Source of the DNA: Hippophae tibetana
Lineage: Eukaryota; Streptophyta; Magnoliopsida; Rosales; Elaeagnaceae
NCBI GenBank assembly: GCA_037013495.1
Contig: CM072810.1
Coordinates: forward strand, 39,647,843-39,711,842
DNA: 64,000 nt
Direction: 5' to 3'
Shown: positions 38,570 through 52,200 of the stretch, piece after piece
Layout of the letters: each line of letters opens with the position of its first letter
Position numbering within the stretch: position 1 is the stretch's first letter
The notes under the pieces: generated by a model
Database searches by the model: none
What the model saw: only the letters and a program-made list of their open reading frames with translations
Told to the model about the DNA's origin: nothing
Translations under genes and position numbers: made by a program

Positions 38570-41500
38570 ATGGGTTTTTTTCTTTCAAAGAAATTTTGGA
38601 AATCACACTGCAAGTGGAGCCATTTTCTCTTCATTATGATTAGAGTCATCTTTTCTATCAATTGGGTCAAAAACATGTTCACTCTCACCACTATCCTTGA
38701 TGTCTTGAGGAACAATTTCCTTCTCTCCTCGAAAGTCGATTGCTCTCAACTTGGGCAAAAGTGATGCAGTTCGAATACTTGCCCAACAGATTCATTTAAG
38801 AGTATGTTCGGTGGGCATGTACATGGACTTAAGCAGGGTAACTTTGGCATTAAAATGATAAGGTAGTATAGGAATGATTTTCTCAATCTAATTTTCTTTG
38901 CAAATTGGTCCACTAAACTTCTTCAAGGAGTTGATAATGTTTGAAAAACATTGAAAGACTGTCCAAAGTTTCATCCCCTTGCATGATATAGAGCTCAAAA
39001 TTTTAATTCAACTTCATAATTCTAGATTGATTTTAATATTGAAATGCTTATATGAGTGGTCTCAAAAATCATTCATGTTGTTTTGAAGAATTACAATTTT
39101 AAATTAAATGTAATAATCATTTTAGAGCCCTAATTTCCTTTTTTTAATAATCCTAAAAATGGGTTTTTTTCTTTCTAAGAAATTTAGGAAATCACACTGC
39201 AAGTGGATCCATTTTCTCTTCATTATGATTAGAGTCATCTTTTCTAACAATTGGGTCAAAAACATGTTCACTCTGACCACTATCCTTGATATCTTGAGGA
39301 ACAATTTCCTTCTCTCCTCGAAAGTCGATTGCTCTCAACTTAGGCAAAAGTGATCCAGTTCGAATACTAGCCCAATAGATTCATTTAAGAGTATGTTCGG
39401 TGGGCATGTACATGGACTTAAGCAAGGTAACTTTGGCATTAAAATGATAAGGTAGTATAGGAATGATTTTCTCTATCTAATTTTCTTTGCAAATTGGTCC
39501 ACTAAACTTCTTCAAGGAGTTGATAATGTTTGAAAAACATTGAAAAACTTTACCCAAAGTTTCTTCCCCTTGCATGATATAGTGCTCAAAATTTCTATTC
39601 AACTTCATAATTCTAGATTGATTTTAATATTGAAATGCTTATATGAGTGGTCTCAAAAATCATTCATGTTGTTTTGAATAAGTACACTTTTAAATTAATT
39701 GTAATAATCATTTTAGAGCACTAATTTCCTTTTTTTAATAATCCTAAAAATGGGTTTTTTTCGTTCTAAGAAATTTAGGAAATCACACTGCAAGTGGAGC
39801 CATTTTCTCTTCATTATGATTAGAGTCATCTTTTCTATCAATTGGGTCAAAAATATGTTCACTCTCACCACTATCCTTGATGTCTTGAGGGCTAATTTCT
39901 TTCCCTCCTCGAAAGTCGATTGCTCTAAACTTGGGCAAAAGTGATGCAGTTCGAATACTTGCCCAACAGATTCATTTAAGAGTATGTTCGGTGGGCATGT
40001 ACATGGACTTAAGCAGGGTAACTTTGGCATTAAAATGATAAGGTAGTATAGGAATGATTTTCTCAATCTAATTTTCTTTGCAAATTGGTCGACTAAACTT
40101 CTTCAAGGAGTTGATAATGTTTGAAAAACATTGAAAGACTTTGTCCAAAGTTTCATCCCCTTGCATGATATAGAGCTCAAAATTTCAATTCAACTTCATA
40201 ATTCTAGATTGATTTTAATATTGAAATGCTTATATGAGTGGTCTCAAAAATCATTCATGTTGTTTTGAAGAATTACAAATTTAAATTAAATGTAATAATC
40301 ATTTTAGAGCCCTAATTTCCTTTTTTTAATAATCCTAAAAATGGGTTTTTTTCTTTCAAAGAAATTGAGGAAATCACACTGCAAGTGGAGCCATTTTCTC
40401 TTCATTATGATTAGAGTCATCTTTTCTATCAATTGGGTCAAAAACATGTTCACTCTCACCACTATCCTTGATGTCTTGAGGAACAATTTCCTTCTCTCCT
40501 CGAAAGTCGATTGCTCTCAACTTGGGCAAAAGTGATGCAGTTCGAATACTTGCCCAACAGATTCATTTAAGAGTATGTTCGTTGGGCATGTACATGGACT
40601 TAAGCAGGGTAACTTTGGCATTAAAATGATAAGGTAGTATAGGAATGATTTTCTCAATCTAATTTTCTTTGCAAATTGGTCGACTAAACTTCTTCAAGGA
40701 GTTGATAATGTTTGAAAAACATTGAAAGACTTTGTCCAAAGTTTCATCCCCTTGCATGATATAGAGCTCAAAATTTCAATTCAACTTCATAATTCTAGAT
40801 TGATTTTAATATTGAAATGCTTATATGAGTGGTCTCAAAAATCATTCATGTTGTTTTGAAGAATTACAAATTTAAATTAAATGTAATAATCATTTTAGAG
40901 CCCTAATTTCCTTTTTTTAATAATCCTAAAAATGGGTTTTTTTCTTTCAAAGAAATTTAGGAAATCACACTGCAAGTGGAGCCATTTTCTCTTCATTATG
41001 ATTAGAGTCATCTTTTCTATCAATTGGGTCAAAAACATGTTCACTCTCACCACTATCCTTGATGTCTTGAGGAACAATTTCCTTCTCTCCTCGAAAGTCG
41101 ATTGCTCTCAACTTGGGCAAAAGTGATTCAGTTCGAATACTTGCCCAACAGATTCATTTAAGAGTATGTTCGGTGGGCATGTACATGGACTTAAGCAAGG
41201 TAACTTTGGCATTAAAATGATAAGGTAGTATAGGAATGATTTTCTCTATCTAATTTTCTTTGCAAATTGGTCCACTAAACTTCTTCAAGGAGTTGATAAT
41301 GTTTGAAAAACATTGAAAGACTTTGTCCAAAGTTTCATCCCCTTGCATGATATAGAGCTCAAAATTTCAATTCAACTTCATAATTCTAGATTGATTTTAA
41401 TATTGAAATGCTTATATGAGTGGTCTCAAAAATCATTCATGTTGTTTTGAAGAATTACAAATTTAAATTAAATGTAATAATCATTTTAGAGCCCTAATTT

Positions 41501-44475
41501 CCTTTTTTTAATAATCCTAAAAATGGGTTTTTTTCTTTCAAAGAAATTTTGGAAATCACACTGCAAGTGGAGCCATTTTCTCTTCATTATGATTAGAGTC
41601 ATCTTTTCTATCAATTGGGTCAAAAACATGTTCACTCTCACCACTATCCTTGATGTCTTGAGGAACAATTTCCTTCTCTCCTCGAAAGTCGATTGCTCTC
41701 AACTTGGGCAAAAGTGATGCAGTTCGAATACTTGCCCAACAGATTCATTTAAGAGTATGTTCGGTGGGCATGTACATGGACTTAAGCAGGGTAACTTTGG
41801 CATTAAAATGATAAGGTAGTATAGGAATGATTTTCTCAATCTAATTTTCTTTGCAAATTGGTCCACTAAACTTCTTCAAGGAGTTGATAATGTTTGAAAA
41901 ACATTGAAAGACTGTCCAAAGTTTCATCCCCTTGCATGATATAGAGCTCAAAATTTTAATTCAACTTCATAATTCTAGATTGATTTTAATATTGAAATGC
42001 TTATATGAGTGGTCTCAAAAATCATTCATGTTGTTTTGAAGAATTACAATTTTAAATTAAATGTAATAATCATTTTAGAGCCCTAATTTCCTTTTTTTAA
42101 TAATCCTAAAAATGGGTTTTTTTCTTTCTAAGAAATTTAGGAAATCACACTGCAAGTGGATCCATTTTCTCTTCATTATGATTAGAGTCATCTTTTCTAA
42201 CAATTGGGTCAAAAACATGTTCACTCTGACCACTATCCTTGATATCTTGAGGAACAATTTCCTTCTCTCCTCGAAAGTCGATTGCTCTCAACTTAGGCAA
42301 AAGTGATCCAGTTCGAATACTAGCCCAATAGATTCATTTAAGAGTATGTTCGGTGGGCATGTACATGGACTTAAGCAAGGTAACTTTGGCATTAAAATGA
42401 TAAGGTAGTATAGGAATGATTTTCTCTATCTAATTTTCTTTGCAAATTGGTCCACTAAACTTCTTCAAGGAGTTGATAATGTTTGAAAAACATTGAAAGA
42501 CTTTACCCAAAGTTTCTTCCCCTTGCATGATATAGTGCTCAAAATTTCTATTCAACTTCATAATTCTAGATTGATTTTAATATTGAAATGCTTATATGAG
42601 TGGTCTCAAAAATCATTCATGTTGTTTTGAATAAGTACACTTTTAAATTAATTGTAATAATCATTTTAGAGCACTAATTTCCTTTTTTTAATAATCCTAA
42701 AAATGGGTTTTTTTCGTTCTAAGAAATTTAGGAAATCACACTGCAAGTGGAGCCATTTTCTCTTCATTATGATTAGAGTCATCTTTTCTATCAATTGGGT
42801 CAAAAATATGTTCACTCTCACCACTATCCTTGATGTCTTGAGGGCTAATTTCTTTCCCTCCTCGAAAGTCGATTGCTCTAAACTTGGGCAAAAGTGATGC
42901 AGTTCGAATACTTGCCCAACAGATTCATTTAAGAGTATGTTCGGTGGGCATGTACATGGACTTAAGCAGGGTAACTTTGGCATTAAAATGATAAGGTAGT
43001 ATAGGAATGATTTTCTCAATCTAATTTTCTTTGCAAATTGGTCGACTAAACTTCTTCAAGGAGTTGATAATGTTTGAAAAACATTGAAAGACTTTGTCCA
43101 AAGTTTCATCCCCTTGCATGATATAGAGCTCAAAATTTCAATTCAACTTCATAATTCTAGATTGATTTTAATATTGAAATGCTTATATGAGTGGTCTCAA
43201 AAATCATTCATGTTGTTTTGAAGAATTACAAATTTAAATTAAATGTAATAATCATTTTAGAGCCCTAATTTCCTTTTTTTAATAATCCTAAAAATGGGTT
43301 TTTTTCTTTCAAAGAAATTTAGGAAATCACACTGCAAGTGGAGCCATTTTCTCTTCATTATGATTAGAGTCATCTTTTCTATCAATTGGGTCAAAAACAT
43401 GTTCACTCTCACCACTATCCTTGATGTCTTGAGGAACAATTTCCTTCTCTCCTCGAAAGTCGATTGCTCTCAACTTGGGCAAAAGTGATGCAGTTCGAAT
43501 ACTTGCCCAACAGATTCATTTAAGAGTATGTTCGTTGGGCATGTACATGGACTTAAGCAGGGTAACTTTGGCATTAAAATGATAAGGTAGTATAGGAATG
43601 ATTTTCTCAATCTAATTTTCTTTGCAAATTGGTCGACTAAACTTCTTCAAGGAGTTGATAATGTTTGAAAAACATTGAAAGACTTTGTCCAAAGTTTCAT
43701 CCCCTTGCATGATATAGAGCTCAAAATTTCAATTCAACTTCATAATTCTAGATTGATTTTAATATTGAAATGCTTATATGAGTGGTCTCAAAAATCATTC
43801 ATGTTGTTTTGAAGAATTACAAATTTAAATTAAATGTAATAATCATTTTAGAGCCCTAATTTCCTTTTTTTAATAATCCTAAAAATGGGTTTTTTTCTTT
43901 CAAAGAAATTTAGGAAATCACACTGCAAGTGGAGCCATTTTCTCTTCATTATGATTAGAGTCATCTTTTCTATCAATTGGGTCAAAAACATGTTCACTCT
44001 CACCACTATCCTTGATGTCTTGAGGAACAATTTCCTTCTCTCCTCGAAAGTCGATTGCTCTCAACTTGGGCAAAAGTGATTCAGTTCGAATACTTGCCCA
44101 ACAGATTCATTTAAGAGTATGTTCGGTGGGCATGTACATGGACTTAAGCAAGGTAACTTTGGCATTAAAATGATAAGGTAGTATAGGAATGATTTTCTCT
44201 ATCTAATTTTCTTTGCAAATTGGTCCACTAAACTTCTTCAAGGAGTTGATAATGTTTGAAAAACATTGAAAGACTTTACCCAAAGTTTCTTCCCCTTGCA
44301 TGATATAGTGCTCAAAATTTCTATTCAACTTCATAATTCTAGATTGATTTTAATATTGAAATGCTTATATGAGTGGTCTCAAAAATCATTCATGTTGTTT
44401 TGAATAAGTACACTTTTAAATTAATTGTAATAATCATTTTAGAGCACTAATTTCCTTTTTTTAATAATCCTAAAA
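38570..44475. repeat. Array block 9: five-unit repeat Cw D F C C, two rounds of 2,953 bp
   Basis: The clearest higher-order repeat in the window. Each round is 5 x 591 minus the 2 bp missing from its Cw unit. Private changes match at an offset of 2,953 bp: TTTTCGTTC (39,763 and 42,716), CTCTGACC (39,275 and 42,228), GTTCGTTGGG (40,582 and 43,535) and GTGATTCAG (41,128 and 44,081). Differences include AATTGAGG in the unit at 40,341 only, GAAAAACTTT near 39,545 only, and the tails at the end of each round. Confidence 0.96.
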
Positions 44476-47430
44476 ATGGGTTTTTTTCTTTCAAAGAAAT
44501 TTTGGAAATCACACTGCAAGTGGATCCATTTTCTCTTCATTATGATTAGAGTCATCTTTTCTAACAATTGGGTCAAAAACATGTTCACTCTCACCACTAT
44601 CCTTGATATCTTGAGGAACAATTTCCTTCTCTCCTCGAAAGTCGATTGCTCTCAACTTGGGCAAAAGTGATCCAGTTCGAATACTAGCCCAATAGATTCA
44701 TTTAAGAGTATGTTCGGTGGGCATGTATATGGACTTAAGCAAGGTAACTTTGGCATTAAAATGATAAGGTAGTATAGGAATGATTTTCTCAATCTAATTT
44801 TCTTTGCAAATAGGTCCACTAAACTTCTTCAAGGAGTTGATAATGTTTGAAAAACATTGAAAGACTTTACCCAAAGTTTCTTCCCCTTGCATGATATAGT
44901 GATCAAAATTTCTATTCAACTTCATAATTCTAGATTGATTTTAATATTGAAATGCTTATATGAGTGGTCTCAAAAATCATTCATGTTGTTTTGAATAAGT
45001 ACACTTTTAAATTAATTGTAATAATCATTTTAGAGCCCTAATTTCCTTTTTTTAATAATCCTAAAAATGGGTTTTTTTCTTTCAAAGAAATTTAGGAAAT
45101 CACACTGCAAGTGGAGCCATTTTCTCTTCATTATGATTAGAGTCATCTTTTCTATCAATTGGGTCAAAAACATGTTCACTCTCACCACTATCCTTGATGT
45201 CTTGAGGGCTAATTTCTTTCCCTCCTCGAAAGTCGATTGCTCTCAACTTGGGGAAAAGTGATGCAGTTCGAATACTTGCCCATCAGATTCATTTAAGAGT
45301 ATGTTCGGTGGGCATGTACATGGACTTAAGCAGGGTAACTTTGGCATTAAAATGATAAGGTAGTATAGGAATGATTTTCTCAATCTAATTTTCTTTGCAA
45401 ATTGGTCCACTAAACTTCTTCAAGGAGTTGATAATGTTTGAAAAACATTGAAAGACTTTGTCCAAAGTTTCATCCCCTTGCATGATATAGTGCTCAAAAT
45501 TTCAATTCAACTTCCTAATTCTAGATTGATTTTAATATTGAAATGCTTATATGAGTGGTCTCAAAAATCATTCATGTTGTTTTGAAGAATTACAATTTTA
45601 AATTAATTGTAATAATCATTTTAGAGCACTAATTTCCTTTTTTTAATAATCCTAAAAATGGGTTTTTTTCTTTCTAAGAAATTTAGGAAATCACACTGCA
45701 AGTGGATCCATTTTCTCTTCATTATGATTAGAGTCATCTTTTCTAACAATTGGGTCAAAAACATGTTCACTCTCACCACTATCCTTGATGTCTTGAGGAA
45801 CAATTTCCTTCTCTCCTCGAAAGTCTACTGCTCTCAACTTGGGCAAAAGTGATGCAGTTTGAATACTTGCCCAATAGATTCATTTAAGAGTACGTTCGGT
45901 GGGCATGTACATGGACTTAAGGAAGGTAACTTTGGCATTAAAATGATAAGGTAGTATAGGAATGATTTTCTAAATCTAATTTTCTTTGCAAATAGGTCCA
46001 CTAAACTTCTTCAAGGAGTTGATAATGTTTGAAAAACATTGAAAGACTTTGTCCAAAGTTTCTTCCCCTTGCATGATATAGTGCTCAAAATTTCAATTCA
46101 ACTTCATAAATCTAGATTGATTTTAATATTGAAATGCTTATATGAGTGGTCTCAAAAATCATTCATGTTGTTTTGAATAAGTACACTTTTAAATTAATTG
46201 TAATAATCATTTTAGAGCCCTAATTTCCTTTTTTTAATAATCCTAAAAATGGGTTTTTTTCTTTCTAAGAAATTTAGGAAATCACACTGCAAGTGGATCC
46301 ATTTTCTCTTCATTATGATTAGAGTCATCTTTTCTAACAATTGGGTCAAAAACATGTTCACTCTCACCACTATCCTTGATGTCTTGAGGGCTAATTTCCT
46401 TCCCTCCTCGAAAGTAGACTGCTCTCAACTTAGGCAAAAGTGATCCAGTTCGAATACTAGCCCAATAGATTCATTTAAGAGTATGTTCGGTGGGCATGTA
46501 CATAGACTTAAGCAAGGTAACTTTGGCATTAAAATGATAAGGTAGTATAGGAATGATTTTCTCAATCTAATTTTCTTTGCAAATAGGTCCACTAAACTTC
46601 TTCAAGGAGTTGATAATGTTTGACAAAAATTGAAAGACTTTGTCCAAAGTTTCATCCCCTTGCATGATATAGAGCTCAAAATTTCAATTCAACTTCATAA
46701 TTCTAGATTGATTTTAATATTGAAATGCTTATATGAGTGGTCTCAAAAATCATTCATGTTGTTTTGAAGAATTACAAATTTAAATTAAATGTAATAATCA
46801 TTTTAGAGCCCTAATTTCCTTTTTTTAATAATCCTAAAAATGGGTTTTTTTCTTTCAAAGAAATTTAGGAAATCACACTGCAAGTGGAGCCATTTTCTCT
46901 TCATTATGATTAGAGTCATCTTTTCTATCAATTGGGTCAAAAACATGTTCACTCTCACCACTATCCTTGATGTCTTGAGGGCTAATTTCTTTCCCTCCTC
47001 GAAAGTCGATTGCTCTCAACTTGGGGAAAAGTGATGCAGTTCGAATACTTGCCCATCAGATTCATTTAAGAGTATGTTCGGTGGGCATGTACATGGACTT
47101 AAGCAGGGTAACTTTGGCATTAAAATGATAAGGTAGTATAGGAATGATTTTCTCAATCTAATTTTCTTCGCAAATAGGTCCACTAAACTTCTTCAAGGAG
47201 TTGATAATGTTTGAAAAACATTGAAAGACTTTGTCCAAAGTTTCATCCCCTTGCATGATATAGTCCTCAAAATTTCAATTCAACTTCATAATTCTAGATT
47301 GATTTTAATATTGAAATGCTTATATGAGTGGTCTCGAGAATCATTCATGTTGTTTTGAAGAAGTACAATTTTAAATTAATTGTAACAATCATTTTAGAGC
47401 CCTAATTTCCTTTTTATAATAATCCTAAAA

Positions 47431-48021
47431 ATGGGTTATTTTCTTTCTAAGAAATTTAGGAAATCACACTGCAAGTGGAGCCATTTTCTCTTCATTATGA
47501 TTAGAGTTATCTTTTCTATTAATTGGGTCAAAAACATGTTCACTCTCACCACTATCCTTGATGTCTTGAGGGCTAATTTCTTTCCCTCCTCGAAAGTCGA
47601 TTTCTCTCAACTTGGGCAAAAGTGATGCAGTTCGAATACTTTCCCAACAGACTCATTTAAAAGTATGTTCGGTGGGCATGTACATGGACTTAAGCAAGGT
47701 AAATTTGGCATTAAAATGATAAGGTAGTATAGGAATGATTTTCTCAATCTAATTTTCTTCGCAAATAGGTCCACTAAACTTCTTCAAGGAGTTGATAATG
47801 TTTGAAAAACATTGAAAGACTTTGTCCAAAGTTTCATCCCCTTGCATGATATAGAGCTCAAAATTTCAATTCAACTTCATAATTCTAGATTGATTTTAAT
47901 ATTGAAATGCTTATATGAGTGGTCTCAAAAATCATTCATGTTGTTTTGAAGAAGTACACTTTTAAATTAATTGTAATAATCATTTTAGAGCCCTAATTTC
48001 ATTTTTTTAATTATCGTAAAA
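47431..48021. repeat. Monomer class J, single divergent copy
   Basis: The most divergent full unit. Private or nearly private changes include GGGTTATTTTC, GAGTTATC, CTATTAATTGG, CGATTTCTC, ACTTTCCCAAC, AGACTCATTTAAAAG, GTAAATTTGG and CTTCGCAAATAGG. The unit before it ends with GTCTCGAGAATC and TTTTTATAATAATCC, and this unit ends with TTCATTTTTTTAATTATCG. Its length is still 591 bp. Confidence 0.9.
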
Positions 48022-48612
48022 ATGGGTTTTTTTCTTTCTAAGAAATTTAGGAAATCACACTGCAAGTGGAGCCATTTTCTCTTCATTATGATTAGAGTCA
48101 TCTTTTCTATCAATTGGGTCAAAAACATGTTCACTCTCACCACTATCCTTGATGTCTTGAGGGCTAATTTCTTTCCCTCCTCGAAAGTCGATTGCTCTCA
48201 ACTTGGGGAAAAGTGATGCAGTTCGAATACTTGCCCATCAGATTCATTTAAGAGTATGTTCGGTGGGCATGTACATGGACTTAAGCAGGGTAACTTTGGC
48301 ATTAAAATGATAAGGTAGTATAGGAATGATTTTCTCAATCTAATTTTCTTTGCAAATTGGTCCACTAAACTTCTTCAAGGAGTTGATAATGTTTGAAAAA
48401 CATTGAAAGACTTTGTCCAAAGTTTCATCCCCTTGCATGATATAGTGCTCAAAATTTCAATTCAATTTCCTAATTCTAGATTGATTTTAATATTGAAATG
48501 CTTATATGAGTGGTCTCAAAAATCATTCATGTTGTTTTGAAGAATTACAATTTTAAATTAATTGTAATAATCATTTTAGAGCACTAATTTCCTTTTTTTA
48601 ATAATCCTAAAA

Positions 48613-49203
48613 ATGGGTTTTTTTCTTTCTAAGAAATTTAGGAAATCACACTGCAAGTGGAGCCATTTTCTCTTCATTATGATTAGAGTTATCTTTTCTA
48701 TTAATTGGGTCAAAAACATGTTCACTCTCACCACTATCCTTGATATCTTGAGGAACAATTTCCTTCTCTCCTCGAAAGTAGACTGCTCTCAACTTCGGCA
48801 AAAGTGATCCAGTTCGAATACTAGCCCAATAGATTCATTTAAGAGTATGTTCGGTGGGCATGTACATGGACTTAAGCAGGGTAACTTTGGCATTAAAATG
48901 ATAAGGTAGTATAGGAATGATTTTCTCAATCTAATTTTCTTTGCAAATAGGTCCACTAAACTTCTTCAAGGAGTTGATAATGTTTGAAAAACATTGAAAG
49001 ACTTTACCCAAAGTTTCTTCCCCTTGCATGATATAGTGCTCAAAATTTCTATTCAACTTCATAATTCTAGATTGATTTTAATATTGAAATGCTTATATGA
49101 GTGGTCTCAAAAATCATTCATGTTGTTTTGAATAAGTACACTTTTAAATTAATTGTAATAATCATTTTAGAGCCCTAATTTCCTTTTTTTAATAATCCTA
49201 AAA
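48613..49203. repeat. Monomer class K, single mosaic copy
   Basis: The head has GGAGCC, GAGTTATC and CTATTAATTGG, the last two shared only with unit J at 47,431. The later part has GATATC, GAGGAAC, AGTAGAC and GTGATCCAG as in class D. CTTCGGC is private. It reads as D with a J-like patch. Confidence 0.88.
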
Positions 49204-52200
49204 ATGGGTTTTTTTCTTTCAAAGAAATTTAGGAAATCACACTGCAAGTGGAACCATTTTCTCTTCATTATGATTAGAGTCATCTTTTCTATCAATTGGG
49301 TCAAAAACATGTTCACTCTCACCACTATCCTTGATGTCTTGAGGGCTAATTTCTTTCCCTCCTCGAAAGTCGATTGCTCTCAACTTGGGGAAAAGTGATG
49401 CAGTTCGAATACTTGCCCATCAGATTCATTTAAGAGTATGTTCGGTGGGCATGTACATGGACTTAAGCAGGGTAACTTTGGCATTAAAATGATAAGGTAG
49501 TATAGGAATGATTTTCTCAATCTAATTTTCTTTGCAAATTGGTCCACTAAACTTCTTCAAGGAGTTGATAATGTTTGAAAAACATTGAAAGACTTTGTCC
49601 AAAGTTTCATCCCCTTGCATGATATAGTGCTCAAAATTTCAATTCAACTTCTTAATTCTAGATTGATTTTAATATTGAAATGCTTATATGAGTGGTCTCA
49701 AAAATCATTCATGTTGTTTTGAAGAATTACAATTTTAAATTAATTGTAATAATCATTTTAGAGCACTAATTTCCTTTTTTTAATAATCCTAAAAATGGGT
49801 TTTTTTCTTTCTAAGAAATTTAGGAAATCACACTGCAAGTGGATCCATTTTCTCTTCATTATGATTAGAGTCATCTTTTCTAACAATTGGGTCAAAAACA
49901 TGTTCACTCTCACCACTATCCTTGATGTCTTGAGGAACAATTTCCTTCTCTCCTCGAAAGTCTACTGCTCTCAACTTGGGCAAAAGTGATGCAGTTTGAA
50001 TACTTGCCCAATAGATTCATTTAAGAGTACGTTCGGTGGGCATGTACATGGACTTAAGCAGGGTAACTTTGGCATTAAAATGATAAGGTAGTATAGGAAT
50101 GATTTTCTCAATCTAATTTTCTTTGCAAATAGGTCCACTAAACTTCTTCAAGGAGTTGATAATGTTTGAAAAACATTGAAAGACTTTGTCCAAAGTTTCT
50201 TCCCCTTGCATGATATAGTGCTCAAAATTTCAATTCAACTTCATAAATCTAGATTGATTTTAATATTGAAATGCTTATATGAGTGGTCTCAAAAATCATT
50301 CATGTTGTTTTGAATAAGTACACTTTTAAATTAATTGTAATAATCATTTTAGAGCCCTAATTTCCTTTTTTTAATAATCCTAAAAATGGGTTTTTTTCTT
50401 TCTAAGAAATTTAGGAAATCACACTGCAAGTGGATCCATTTTCTCTTCATTATGATTAGAGTCATCTTTTCTAACAATTGGGTCAAAAACATGTTCACTC
50501 TCACCACTATCCTTGATGTCTTGAGGGCTAATTTCCTTCCCTCCTCGAAAGTAGACTGCTCTCAACTTAGGCAAAAGTGATCCAGTTCGAATACTAGCCC
50601 AATAGATTCATTTAAGAGTATGTTCGGTAGGCATGTACATAGACTTAAGCAAGGTAACTTTGGCATTAAAATGATAAGGTAGTATAGGAATGATTTTCTC
50701 AATCTAATTTTCTTTGCAAATAGGTCCACTAAACTTCTTCAAGGAGTTGATAATGTTTGACAAAAATTGAAAGACTTTGTCCAAAGTTTCATCCCCTTGC
50801 ATGATATAGAGCTCAAAATTTCAATTCAACTTCATAATTCTAGATTGATTTTAATATTGAAATGCTTATATGAGTGGTCTCAAAAATCATTCATGTTGTT
50901 TTGAAGAATTACAAATTTAAATTAAATGTAATAATCATTTTAGAGCCCTAATTTCCTTTTTTTAATAATCCTAAAAATGGGTTTTTTTCTTTCAAAGAAA
51001 TTTAGGAAATCACACTGCAAGTGGAGCCATTTTCTCTTCATTATGATTAGAGTCATCTTTTCTATCAATTGGGTCAAAAACATGTTCACTCTCACCACTA
51101 TCCTTGATGTCTTGAGGAACAATTTCCTTCTCTCCTCGAAAGTCGATTGCTCTCAACTTGGGCAAAAGTGATGCAGTTCGAATACTTGCCCAACAGATTC
51201 ATTTAAGAGTATGTTCGGTGGGCATGTACATGGACTTAAGCAGGGTAACTTTGGCATTAAAATGATAAGGTAGTATAGGAATGATTTTCTCAATCTAATT
51301 TTCTTTGCAAATTGGTCCACTAAACTTCTTCAAGGAGTTGATAATGTTTGAAAAACATTGAAAGACTTTGTCCAAAGTTTCATCCCCTTGCATGATATAG
51401 AGCTCAAAATTTCAATTCAACTTCATAATTCTAGATTGATTTTAATATTGAAATGCTTATATGAGTGGTCTCAAAAATCATTCAGGTTGTTTTGAAGAAT
51501 TACAATTTTAAATTAAATGTAATAATCATTTTAGAGCCCTAATTTCCTTTTTTTAATAATCTTAAAAATGGGTTTTTTTCTTTCTAAGAAATTTAGGAAA
51601 TCACACTGCAAGTGGATCCATTTTCTCTTCATTATGATTAGAGTCATCTTTTCTAACAATTGGGTCAAAAACATGTTCACTCTCACCACTATCCTTGATG
51701 TCTTGAGGAACAATTTCCTTCTCTCCTCGAAAGTCTACTGCTCTCAACTTGGGCAAAAGTGATGCAGTTTGAATACTTGCCCAATAGATTCATTTAAGAG
51801 TACGTTCGGTGGGCATGTACATGGACTTAAGCAGGGTAACTTTGGCATTAAAATGATAAGGTAGTATTGGAATGATTTTCTCAATCTAATTTTCTTTGCA
51901 AATAGGTCCACTAAACTTCTTCAAGGAGTTGATAATGTTTGAAAAACATTGAAAGACTTTGTCCAAAGTTTCTTCCCCTTGCATGATATAGTGCTCAAAA
52001 TTTCAATTCAACTTCATAAATCTAGATTGATTTTAATATTGAAATGCTTATATGAGTGGTCTCAAAAATCATTCATGTTGTTTTGAATAAGTACACTTTT
52101 AAATTAATTGTAATAATCATTTTAGAGCCCTAATTTCCTTTTTTTAATAATCCTAAAAATGGGTTTTTTTCTTTCTAAGAAATTTAGGAAATCACACTGC

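Larger units (their letters stand above)
44476..49203. repeat. Array block 10: Dw G A B G J G K, irregular and partly divergent
   Basis: Units 76-83. The order is irregular, with G units alternating with one-off classes J (47,431) and K (48,613). Unit 81 (J) and its edges hold the densest set of private changes in the window. From the A unit at 45,658 onward, all A units carry two alleles not seen in the A units of the left part (GCAGTTTG and GTACGTTCGG). Confidence 0.93.
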
